The notes below the pieces were generated by a model. That model saw only the letters and a program-made list of their open reading frames with translations. It had not been told where the DNA came from and searched no databases. From Verpa conica (taxonomy: Eukaryota; Ascomycota; Pezizomycetes; Pezizales; Morchellaceae): a stretch of 64,000 nucleotides of DNA. Position 1 is the first letter of the stretch. The number at the start of each line of letters is the position of its first letter. The position numbers were made by a program, and so were the translations under genes. Shown piece after piece: positions 47,097-57,444 of this stretch. Location of the stretch: contig JAUFSD010000021.1 of assembly GCA_033030425.1 (NCBI GenBank), positions 806,001 through 870,000 on the forward strand, in the 5' to 3' direction.

Positions 47097-47205
47097 GGGA
47101 GTTGATGGGAGTTGATGAGAGTTGATGGGAGTTGATCAGAGTTGATGGTAGTTGATGGGAGTTGATGGATCGATAGGGTTGGTGGGGTTGGTGGGGTTGA
47201 GGCTG
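47097..47205. repeat. GTTGATGGGA decamer tandem array inside the MULE
   Basis: About seven imperfect copies of GTTGATG(G/A)GA, then two to three copies of GTTGGTGGG, lie immediately inside the right terminal repeat and upstream of the transposase start. This is a position where subterminal or promoter repeats of MULEs often sit. Confidence 0.8.
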
Positions 47206-47220
47206 ATTGAGTTTACTCCT

Positions 47221-47300
47221 AGTTACTGCGTGTCATTCTGCATGCATGTGTCATTCTGGACCGTGTCACGCCCGGGTCGTGTCATTCTACACGTTTGCCG
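47221..47300. repeat. MULE right terminal inverted repeat
   Basis: 80 bp, inverse of 44987..45066, with the same three AGAATGACAC-type sites read on the minus strand (GTGTCATTCT on plus). Confidence 0.9.
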
Positions 47301-47309
47301 TCATAAGAA

Positions 47310-47914
47310 TAACGCTGCTGGTGTCACGCTGCCCCGTCAGTCAATATCTCGGGAGTTGGATGTATAGGGTTAGGGGTCGGGTTCCATGCACGTGCAGGTA
47401 GTTGCTTGATGACGACTGCTACTTAGCTCCTGCGCGCCAACATATGTAAAATGCCATTGTTATCACCATTATTGTTGTGTGCGCCCTATAGTATCCGCTT
47501 TATACACATATAATAGCTCTATCCTTTGTGTTTTTTTCTATTTTCTGGTCGCGCTTAACAAGGCATGAACCACTTACAGCTCCCAATTATAGTAAGGCGG
47601 TCAACGCTGATAGGCCAGCAGGGATTGTATCGGATGTTTCGAGAACAGGCACCCGGGGTATCGGCAGTGCATAGTTCCGTCTACCCTATCGCTGGGGCAA
47701 ATCTCCCTCTGCCAGCGAGTTACGTAGGGCGCTTTGCCGGATTTATTTGGTGTTGCGTAAGTCGGGATATGTGTGCATGCACTACGTACGTTTCAGAACT
47801 CCTTTATCACGCTTGACTGGGCATATATCATCCCTCCTCCCCTCCTTGTGGATTCGAGCTTTGCACTCCCTACAACCACAGCAGAATATCATCACTTTCA
47901 AAAAGTCACCCAAT
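47310..47914. other. Spacer and promoter before the secreted Cys/His-rich protein gene
   Basis: About 600 bp without a supported gene. The part near 47860-47914 is the leader of the next gene. Confidence 0.5.
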
Positions 47915-49144
47915 ATGCGTGTATCCACTATCCCCCTCACTACACTCTTAGGTCTCCCAGCACTGAGTGCTGCTTTTCTTCTTCCCCCATCAGAAACCGG
48001 GCTCTCTCCTGTCTTCAAGCTCAATGAGGCTGAGATCGCCACCATGAGCGAGGACCCCAAGAGCGCTGTTGTCAAGGGGTCTCATACTGCCGTCACGTTA
48101 CCTTGTACTAGATGCGTATGGCATAAGGATGTAACGGATGAGCAAGGAGTCGCATTTACAGAGGGATTGGAAAGCGAACTAGTAAGTCTAATATCACTAC
48201 TACTAAACTACTTGTGGGTGTTGCTAATGATAGCAACCTAGCTATTTGACATAACCATCCCCGCCTCCAACCCCAGCTCCCTCCTCATCAACAACAAACC
48301 CGTGGTTCCTTTCACCCCGCTCTATGGCCTCTCCGCCCTCCAGGTCCCCGCATCTGCATCCGCAGAGGATGTGTTCACCATCTCCCACTCCTTTCGTTCC
48401 CTCAAGCTCGGCTATGACCTTCTTGTTACCGGCACGATAAACCCAGCTACACCAGACAAGAAAGATATCTGTGTGAAACTTCGTGTCACCGCTGTGGACG
48501 GAGTTCATAATGACTTCATCCCGGATTTAGAAGTCCTTGTGGCCGAGGATGTGAAAACGGGGGCGTTGGAGATCATCAGCAGTCATGTCAACCCACTTGA
48601 AGGTGTGGGGGAGAAAGAAAACCTGAGGGAAGAGATTGCATGTCAAGGGATTGGTTGTGTGTTGTCGAAACTTGCGCATAGACTTGATAGCCTACGTAAT
48701 AGTCATGGAGAGAATGCTAAAAAAGGTTGTCATGGCGGAAGGAAGGATGGAGCCCCACATAACCCCCCACATGATCATGCGCCGCCTCATAGGGGTGGTC
48801 AGGGGCGCCATGGTCCGGGGCGTCATGGACACCATGGACATCATGGACATCATGGGCACAGGCAGGGCGGTCACTTTTGGTCTGCGCTTATTGGACACGT
48901 GCTTATGCCTATCATTATCGGGATCATGGCCGGTGTGAGTGTATCCATTGTTGGTCTGTTAGTGAGCCAGGGCGTAATGAAGCTATGGAAGATGGTCAAG
49001 GCCAGGAGGGGTAGGCAGATGATTGAGGACACAGAGACTGAGGAAGGTATGGGTATGTTGAAAGCTTACGCGGACGAACATGAGGAAGAGGAGGGACTGC
49101 CAGCTTATGTCGAGAAAGGGATTGAGGTTGTGGAGAAGGAGTAA
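47915..49144 (+). CDS. Secreted or membrane-anchored protein with CxxC motif and His/Gly-rich segment
   Basis: Predicted 389-aa protein from exons 47915..48181 and 48242..49144. A signal peptide is clear (MRVSTIPLTTLLGLPALSAA). LPCTRCVW gives a CxxC pair near residue 66. A beta-rich luminal region follows (LFDITIPASNPSSLLINNKP ... VCVKLRV-like strands). A linker rich in His and Gly (PPHDHAPPH; HGHHGHHGHHGH) comes before a hydrophobic helix (VLMPIIIGIMAGVSVSIVGLLV) and an acidic cytosolic tail. The N-terminal half resembles a fungal family of uncharacterised secreted proteins with paired cysteines (from memory, DUF7728). The His cluster suggests metal binding; this is inference. Start chosen because it opens the signal peptide. 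Confidence 0.8.
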
Positions 49145-52100
49145 AATTATGCTGTGTGTCCAGTCATCTAGACTGCATCATTACGGTCCTTTCGATCAGG
49201 GGTCTTTTCATTTGTGATTTCTTTTGTTGGGCTGGTTGGGCTGGGTTGGGTTTTCTATTTTTGTATACCTGTCTTGGTATACAGGCCTCATTGGTTTTAG
49301 GCGGTATGGCGAGGCGTCATAAGTGGGGAAAAGAAGTTTTGCCTAGTTGACTAGGTCTTGCTTTTAAATAAATTGAATATTATTAGTTTTTGTTTTATTT
49401 AACTAAGGCATTTTGTTTTCATTCATTGTGGGGTCGGTGGTTCCCTATCAATCTACCGCATCATTCTTGAACTAGACCCAGGTTAGTAGTATCATAGTCC
49501 GGTAGTTCGCAGTTAACCCAGTGCAAAGTAATCACGTTGTATCACTCGTTCCGCCAACTATCGTGCCAAGCTAACTAGAATCAGTTCGTTGGAATAAATA
49601 AATGAATTAATCATAGGTACATTCATTAGTTCGTTTGAATATTTTAGACACGCAAGCTGTAGTTAACAATCTACATGTGATGGCTGGGGGAGCTTTACTT
49701 TATAAACGCTTAAGTTAGTAATGATATTACTAATTGGATTTTATCTTTATTTCACTTTTAGAAGTTCTCTACTTATAACCTATTGTAGCGAAAAGCGAAA
49801 AATATTATTAATTACTAAACTAAAGAGAAAAGAAAAGAGTAAGGAGGGGTGAGCCCCTTCTTATACCACACTTGTGGACACCTGTCATCTACTAGTATAC
49901 ACTAGCTTAACCGCTAGCAATCGTTTGTTTTCAAAATAACCTACATGTATATGTAGAGGTTGTTGGAATAAGCAATACTCTGGAACTTGAGTAAGGAAGA
50001 CATTGTATTTAGCACATCAGCAAACCTGCGATTGTGTCCTGACGCAATTGGTGTAGCAACTGTTGCATCACAGGAAGTCACCTGCGTCACAGCATCAGCA
50101 AAAAAAAAAAAATTATTCCTCCCAGTCTCCTGGACATCTCCTGGACATCTCCTGGAGACAGAGTTTCAGGAAAGCTGTCTCCCAGTAGCTCCTAGAGATG
50201 ACTTTTTCTAAAAAAAGTCTCCTGGAGATCAAATTTTGAAAAAATATCTCCTGGAGATAGAATTTTGGTATTTTGTCTCCAGGAGAGCCGGGAGGAATAT
50301 TTTTTTTTACTGATGTACTATATCCGTTTCAAATATTAAATCATATTTTCATAACAATTTAGAGTAGTGGTATGCTAGATCTACCGAGTGGACACGTACT
50401 AGTAGTGGCAAATTTGAGACTTGGTTTTCTGAGTTCATAAGTACCACGTACTGGGGTATAGAAGGCACTACTAAGTACATTTTACTATTATTATTATGGC
50501 TATATAATGTAATTTTCTAGCTATATTATTATTCTTATGTAAATTATAAACTCCATGTATTTATGATTAATTCATTCATATGTAAATTATAATCATTGAA
50601 TATCACTCGCCATTTATTCTACTTTTATATGCTGCTGTTTTTTTCATAAATTTGAAATAAATCCACTAGTATTACTAGACGCTTATAGTTCCTATAGTAT
50701 AGTTTCTTTGTTAATTTTTATATAGCTTGTGTTAAGTCACTTTGGGTACGAGTCGCAACGGAGTCCTCACACCAAAAAGTGAAGTATCTACATTAGAGTG
50801 ACTCTGCAGCAACTAAGATTGTGGGAAATAGGGAAGAGCTCTAGAGAGATCAGGAGGTGAGGCTGAGATATAGTAGGAATAAGACTACTAATAGAAAGTA
50901 ATAATTAAAATGTATTACTTGGGTTGTTGAGGATGTTGTGTGAGTACTTCAGTTTTTGGTGTATACGCCCCCTTAAGTGTAATAACCTCAGCCGTGCCTT
51001 ATTAGAGCGCTGGTTAGGGGTTATAAAATTTTACTGTTTGTACACGAGTCTTTCTCTACATATTACGGAACAACAATACATGATATAGCCTGTCACACGA
51101 CTTGTTATCGATTGCATAATAGATAAAAATTCTTTCTATCAATAGCTCTGGATACATGATTTCGTAATTTATGTACTTAGACAAAACTTAAGTGCTTTCC
51201 GTAACATGATACAAATCAGGCTTCGTATCTGATAATATTTAATTTCGCCCTAAGTACTTATTAACTAGCTAGTGGCCAAGAAAGATTCCGCACTGAAATT
51301 AGAAATTACAGGAATAGAACACTACTAGAGATAACAGATCCAGTCCGTATCGCTTTATAAACTGTAGTAGCCTTTCCCCTTTATAAATATATTTTTTGTG
51401 AGTTAGGCTTACTATTGGTACCTCTAGTAGTAGCTTCCTTCTGACTATTTAGTGCTCTGTGCGGAGTTCATAGCCATTTGACCATCCCTCAAGATAGCCG
51501 GCGAGGACTTGTAGATGGTAAAGCCCAGTCAAACCTATATCCACTCTAATTTAAGATATTTTTGTGGGTTTACTGATCAAATCGCTTGCTGCTGGGTTCA
51601 GATGGATAAGAGTGTCAGGACTGCGTGCCGATCTAATAGTGTAGTATACTTATTTTCGCAGAGTTATTAGGAAGCCATCGTATAGTGTACCATTATCTCT
51701 GGCTCAAAGTTTCCCATGAACCTGAAGGCAGGGTCAGGTGGAGGGCTTGTCCTAAAGGGCCAGGGAGCTGGAAACTGACATCCACCGGAAAATGGCTGAG
51801 AGAAAAACTTGAGTATAAGGGGGGAAGTAAGTTTTCCAGTAAGATAAAGAAGCATATATTATAAGCGGTATGCTGGTAAGAAATGGTAAAATAGTGAAGA
51901 AATAAGTAAATAACAGGAAATAAAGTCGGTGGTAGAGTCCCAGGTGTATATATAAACAAGCGTTGCTAGTATCTAGCACGTCTGTCTCGCCGTATGTAGC
52001 CCCATAGTCTACCAAATCCCGTAAGGTCCGTAATTGGAGTGACAGCTAGATGCGTGAAATAACCCATGTCCGATCCGTGTTGTGCTTATTTGAGGGTTGG

Positions 52101-52576
52101 GAGATATCACGAAAGAAAAACCGAAATAATCCTTACAAAGAAAATAAGAGAAAATAAAAATCCCCTAGGAAACGCCAAGAAAGGCAAGTTGAATTTAAAA
52201 TCGGTACTCTAGGTATATATGATATGACCTCTGCCTCTTCCTAAAAAAATTCCCAAATACAAAGGAGTAGTCAACATGAAGGCCATATAAGAGTAATGAA
52301 AAATCCGGTAAAACGTCGTGGTCATGAGACTTTAAATAGTTCCTGGATTTATCGAGATTTAGGGAGAAGGAAGTTCTATCTAATAGCCAAACGGATATAA
52401 AGGTCCTAAGTAATCCGGGGAGGAGTGGGCAACGGTTTTCCAGTGGAGTCCGAATAAAACAAAACGGGAAAATTGGTCCAAAATGGGAAACCATGGAATG
52501 AAAAATCCGGGAAGAGACCTTAAGATACCAGAAGGAAGAAAACGCCGGGAAAAGGAATACCAAGCGTAATGTGGGC
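49145..52576. other. 3.4-kb AT-rich spacer
   Basis: No supported gene. It contains the foldback element at 50093, one TACATGTA (49942), AT-rich sequence throughout 49560-51660, and (52130-52576) the 3' flank of the RfeG-like gene. Open frames near 51700 and 52200 on the minus strand are of poor composition and were not accepted. Confidence 0.55.
50093..50315. mobile_element. 223-bp foldback element built of CTCCTGGAGA palindromes
   Basis: The ends are inverted copies: CATCAGCAAAAA... followed by ATTCCTCCC on the left, and GGGAGGAAT...TTTTTACTGATG on the right. Inside are six or so copies of TCTCCTGGA(G/C)A or close variants (for example at about 50127, 50140, 50150, 50219, 50248, 50277), each itself nearly palindromic. 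No coding frame. The target duplication is unclear; AT flanks both CAG ends. Confidence 0.75.
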
Positions 52577-53695
52577 CTATTCCTGCTCTCGCTCATCCTG
52601 CTCGTTGCGGCCGTAGATGTTTCCTGTTCTAGTTGTTCTAGTAGTACTCAGGGTGGCGCGGAATGCCCAAGTACCATCTCTCTCTCGGGTCCAGTGGCCT
52701 GTCATTGGTAAGCCAGTAATTGGGTCCAATGGATGGGGAATTCCGCCCTCTTCTGGGGGTGGAATAGGAGATTCCGGCAAGTCTATGTGGCGAGGGATTT
52801 GAGCCATTGGTGGAGGAACATTTGCTGGGGGGATAGGCTCAGGAGAGGTGGCACCAGGTTCCCTGAAGGGGTGGACATATCTTCTAGTCCAGTTATCATA
52901 CCAGGGCCTGTTATCCGGATGAGGCATAAAGAGATAGCGTTGATCCTGGATATTTGGCTGCTCTACTATTGTCTCTGGAGGAGGAGGTGGTGGTGGCTGG
53001 ATTTTTGGATTAAAAGAGGCGCCATCTGGTTTGTAGCCCTCTGGGTTATTCCTGTGGCTGCTCCCAAAGGTATAGGACTGATCATAGTCTATTCTTCAAA
53101 TATTGTATTAGCAATAAACACGAGATTGAATCAGGACCTTCTTACCCGGGCCATCACGGCCACCATGTCTACTAGAAAATTGCTGTCTCTCATTATTCCA
53201 TTTCGCCGAGTCTTCTTTAAGGGATTGGATTTGGGCCTGGAGGAGGTGTTATCAATACGCCATTCTTTTCAGTGCATACATGAGGTATCATCTTACATCA
53301 GTTAACATCCGATAACCTTTATACCAAAAACCCTCTCGTCCCTATAGTTGAAGCGTTTAGCTACTGATGCTAGTAAGGAAATACCATTTTGGAAGGGAGA
53401 TTTATACATTCTGGCTGACCCCCGGCTTACAGTGGGCATTATTTCCAAGATACCGGGGGAGGTCTGTTTGAATTACCTGACGAGCAATTCCTTCACCAGG
53501 CAAGAAAAATGGGTACTGATCTGGGTAGGAGGTTGATGATGATGGAATGGGTTGATTATATAACCTATCTCTGCTTAAGTCATTTCTTTGATTGCTTTGG
53601 CCTCCATAGGAACTGCGTTCACGATCACCTCGGTCTTGGTTATGGTGAGAGTAGTGGCTATGGCCTGGCCCATAGCCTTGCCCGTAGTTTGCCAT
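52577..53695 (-). CDS. RfeG-like fungal protein
   Basis: Predicted 307-aa protein from four exons: 53695..53420, 53341..53297, 53236..53146, 53088..52577. Introns are 57-78 bp, and the first uses a less common GTCAGC donor that is needed to keep frame. The N terminus is disordered (G, H, Y, S-rich). A conserved block then reads IQTDLPRYLGNNAHCKPG, spliced to REGFWYKGYRMLTD and then QIQSLKEDSAKW. This matches the core of ascomycete proteins annotated as transcription factor RfeG. The C-terminal half is proline-rich and ends in an acidic stretch (NEQDEREQE). No zinc cluster is visible, so a direct DNA-binding role is doubtful. Assignment rests on remembered motif similarity. Confidence 0.75.
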
Positions 53696-54850
53696 GTTAA
53701 CTTTAGTGAAATAATGTAATGCGAAAGTAAATAAAGAAGGAGGGAAAAGTATGATTTTTGGGTATTGTGTGGTATGTAGCTATCTGTTTTATCCAAGAGA
53801 AAGGGTGGTGCCTAGCAGGAAGTGGAAGAATTGAGGGGGGCTTATCTAGATCAGAAACTACAAAAACAAGGCTGAAATAATCGTGATGAGGGGCAAAGGC
53901 TTCTCCATAAAGTGTTCAATGGGGTGCGACATTATGTCTTACGATCGTCTAGCGAATGTGGGAGCTTTAGAGCCTCGCCATCTCTTTGCCCGGCGCACAC
54001 ACTCCACGAAATTTCTGTACGGGTGAGCATCTAAACAGGAAATCAAGGATTGCACGTTTTGTTGACTGAAGAGTATTTGTATTACGTGCGAGGTACCAAT
54101 GATTACCATTTTTAGTATTCACTATTGACCTTGTTTATAGCTGCAGGAGTATGATTTTTTTTAGGGATAGAAGTAGTTTCCAAGCTGCAAGAATTTGGAA
54201 TCTGGCTTCACGCTAAGGGATTAGAATAGGTCTTGCATCCTCAGGAGTTTGAAAGGTGCAAGTCAAGCAGTTTCACGGAGAGTTTGTTTCCTTTGAGACC
54301 GGCCAACTAGATCCAGGTAACTCGTTCCACAGCATCAGTTAGTCCTCGTGATACAGTGCCACTAAGTATGCATCTTCAAACATCTTCGTGGGACTACCCT
54401 GCAAATCTGACATTGTTGTTAATAGGGATAAACATGGGTTGAATAGGTAAAAAAAGATTATATCTCTAGAAGCGGAGATATTAGGCTACGTTTTTCGCTT
54501 TTGCTAAGTGCTAATACCATTAATAAGCAATACTTTAAACCCTAACGTCACCCTATCAGTCAAAGATAAGAAATATATGTGTGGAACTCACAATCTCAGA
54601 GGTAATTTATCCCATATCGTGTCATTGCTACCCCATTTCTGTGGGGGCTGAAATTATCGCTATGTCAGCAGGATAGAGTGTGTATGGGTTTTTGGCCCCC
54701 TACCAATCAGGTCTGACTGGTTTTCTGGGTTAGGGGAAGGGTTAGGGGAAACTACTCAAAAAACACTCTTTACTGGACCGCCACTCAAACCAAAGACATG
54801 GCTAGCTGTTACACAAGGGGCAGCATTTTTTACCACTTAAGGGATACGTA

Positions 54851-54993
54851 CTCGGGGCAGGCAACAAGTATCCGATAATGCAAGTCTTGGGCAAGGGCTC
54901 TTTATTTGAGGAAACCTCTCTAGTGAGCAAAATACGCCTATCGATTGGTAAGAATAAGACTTGCATTGTCGGGTACTTCTTGCCTGCCCCGAG
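54851..54993. mobile_element. 143-bp TA-flanked hairpin MITE
   Basis: Arms 54851..54888 and 54956..54993 (38 bp each) are inverted copies with about three to four mismatches, starting CTCGGGGCAGGCAA. TA lies directly outside both (54849-54850 and 54994-54995). The 67-bp loop is non-coding. Could fold into a single long hairpin. Confidence 0.75.
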
Positions 54994-55747
54994 TACTTCT
55001 CATGCACTATTATGCAGGACGAGAATTTCCCCGCACCAGTTTCCCCCACAGCTTCGATCCTCAGACCCAGTCGCCAATGCAGCGAGGGGAAAGCGACCAA
55101 CCATATCACCGCGATGGGCCACTTGGATATGGTGATGACTACGGGCCTCGGGGCGCAGCAGGGCCCCGAATCCCGAGACAAGGCATGTGCATAATAGCGG
55201 CGAGTTTCTACTCTTCTAGAAATATTGTTATTCGTTCGTAACTACCGAACATATACAAACATCACGCATGTGGGGTACTAGATTGCTGTTGCACTATAGA
55301 AATAATTACGCTGGTTTTGCACGGGTGTTTATGGAATTACACTTCGTTTTAAGGACTCCTCTGGATTTTTGCCACGGGTCAACTTTTACCCTTTACTGGC
55401 CGAAAAGCAAGGTCTATAGCTGAACTCTTGCTTGTAGGAGTGGGGGATTCCGGGGGCTCAATGGAAGGTAAGCTGAAGATTGTATCATTACCAGCTATAG
55501 AATGTTACGCATTTGTACCAATGATGTTTAGTTCGTTAAGCTCGGGTTATTTCCACTTAGCATCAATAGGAAATGAGATGTTGCTGGCATACTTATGAGC
55601 AACCCAACCCTAACACACTATCAATTATCAATCACCCCATGTATCACGGGAGGAAATCACGTGCTCTCTTGGCACTGGTCTTGGTACCAGTGCTATAAAA
55701 GAAATCACTCAAATGTAGCTAGTTCATCATCTTTAATCAAAATCGTA

Positions 55748-56014
55748 CTTCGGGGGTGGGGGAAAGTCTGTCCCCATGTGGCAGTGGTGACGCCTATTTC
55801 GGGTAGGAAATACAGCCTCTGGTAGAATTATTCTGGAAACAGGGATTATCGAGCAGGGGCTTCTAGCTAATGCTATTGTCCAAACCCTCGTCAAAAACGT
55901 AGAAGACGAATTATCTTGCGCGCCACATTTCCACAATAATTCTACCGGGAGCTGTATTCTCACTAGCCACAGTGTTTGAACTGCCTGGGGACAGACTTAC
56001 CCCTACACCCGAAG
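55748..56014. mobile_element. 267-bp TA-flanked palindromic MITE
   Basis: The outer arms (from 55748 and to 56014) are inverted copies containing CTTCGGG and GGGGACAGACTT/AAGTCTGTCCCC. A second nested inverted pair (CTGGTAGAATTATTCTGGA at about 55820 and TCCACAATAATTCTACC at about 55928) makes most of the element palindromic. TA lies outside both ends. No coding frame. Distinct from the neighbouring 54851 element in arm sequence. Confidence 0.72.
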
Positions 56015-57444
56015 TACATGTAATCTCATGCGTCACTTGCCTTTGAGCGTGCCTTGGCTTACACCATGCCAGCTCCTGTGGCTTATAGTTATTGACCTAC
56101 GTGAATGTGGCACATGGCGGACTCCGTCTCTATTATGATGTTAATGATTAATATCTCCATAATAGGCTCTACCTAAATATTTTATCCAAGTGTCACTCTA
56201 ATGTTAGCTGGGTAGTCGATGTAATGCCTAATTTGGAAATGTACCTCAGTAGATATATAGGCCCAACATGAAATGCGAGACTTTTACTGAGTCCCCAAGT
56301 CCCTGCGTTGACTAAATTTGAGTCATTGACGCGTCATCTTCCTCATCATTTCAAGATGTGCCTAATCCCCCTATTGATAAGTTAAACCATTACTTGGGTT
56401 CGCAATGTTACATGTAGCAAAAGTATGTGAACACGAGCACAAGCTCATTTCACAATTGAGTCGTAAATTCATTAATTTTTTCTAGTGGGTTCTCTCAATT
56501 CATATACCAGACCAACATTATCGATTACCAGAGGTTCAAATATCTTTTATCATTAATACGTCTAACTCTAGGATTTGACAGTGTCTGGTAGATGAGGGAG
56601 CTGAGAGCTACATATGACTTCCAGCAGTTATCATCAAAAGTTAAAAGTCTACCACGTTTATTTTCTCCCTATATATAGCTCTAATAAAGATAAGGCATCG
56701 TAATCCCTGAATTTGTACAGCGCTGGCCATCTCCCAGTCGTGAGTGACCCAGACACTGGTGCAGCTCCATAGCCTAGTTACCCCTAAATAGTACCTTGCA
56801 CACCTACACCCCAGATTCATCGTTGCATACAAATAGCTCAGACCCCTGAGCATTATATAAGAGTACAGTAACCCTAATGATTCCGCCCTCCCAAGGAGGG
56901 GGAAAGGGTTCTAGTATCACAGAGTAGAATCATATAGCTACATCTATGGTCTAGAATATCATCCCAGTGTTATATATCCCAGCTTACTTTGAGAAACTGA
57001 TATTAAGTTGATAAACCAGCAGAACTGGGCGGCTATAGCCATGATGTGTAGTCTCTCCTCTAAAATACAATTTACAATACTAAATTTACGGAATATATGA
57101 TTCTACCTATCGCTATCCTAATGTAGAAAGGAAGGCGGCTAACATTCGGTACTCCTAAATTTATTCAGACTTACTCCGTATTGATCTTAAAGCTCCATTC
57201 GCCACACCACAGCCCACGGTCTATAGCATAGGGTAGGTGGAGTCTTTATAGTACTAGGGGAAAAAATCCCCGAATAATTATATTAAACCGCACCCTCCAC
57301 TATAAGGGTAGGGATACTGCAATTATAGCTTAACATCGGCAAAAACAGTTAAACCGCCTCGCCATGTTGTTAAACCCATCCCACCGTGATAGAAGACTAG
57401 CAATAAACCTAACATCACAGATAATAAGCCATTAATATACCATC

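Larger units (their letters stand above)
44978..47309 (-). mobile_element. Intact-looking Mutator-like element (MULE) with 9-bp target duplication
   Basis: The element proper is 44987..47300 (2,314 bp). It has 80-bp terminal inverted repeats, 44987..45066 and 47221..47300, differing at about three positions and starting CGGCAAACGTG. The 9-bp sequence TCATAAGAA is present directly outside both ends (44978..44986 and 47301..47309), the size expected for MULE target duplications. It carries one gene, a spliced MULE transposase on the minus strand, whose stop lies about 53 bp from the inner edge of the left repeat. A decamer tandem repeat lies between the transposase start and the right terminal repeat. 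All parts needed for autonomous movement are present and undamaged as far as sequence shows. Confidence 0.93.
53696..57444. other. 3.7-kb AT-rich spacer with two palindromic elements
   Basis: The left end is the RfeG-like gene promoter. It contains the hairpin elements at 54851 and 55748 and two TACATGTA sites. The rest shows no supported gene. 57170-57444 is the 3' flank of the 5-phosphatase gene. Confidence 0.55.

Noticed and set aside
52195..52596. 133-codon minus-strand frame downstream of the RfeG-like gene
   Set aside because: It overlaps the 3' end and 3' flank of that gene on the same strand in another frame; no recognisable composition or domain.
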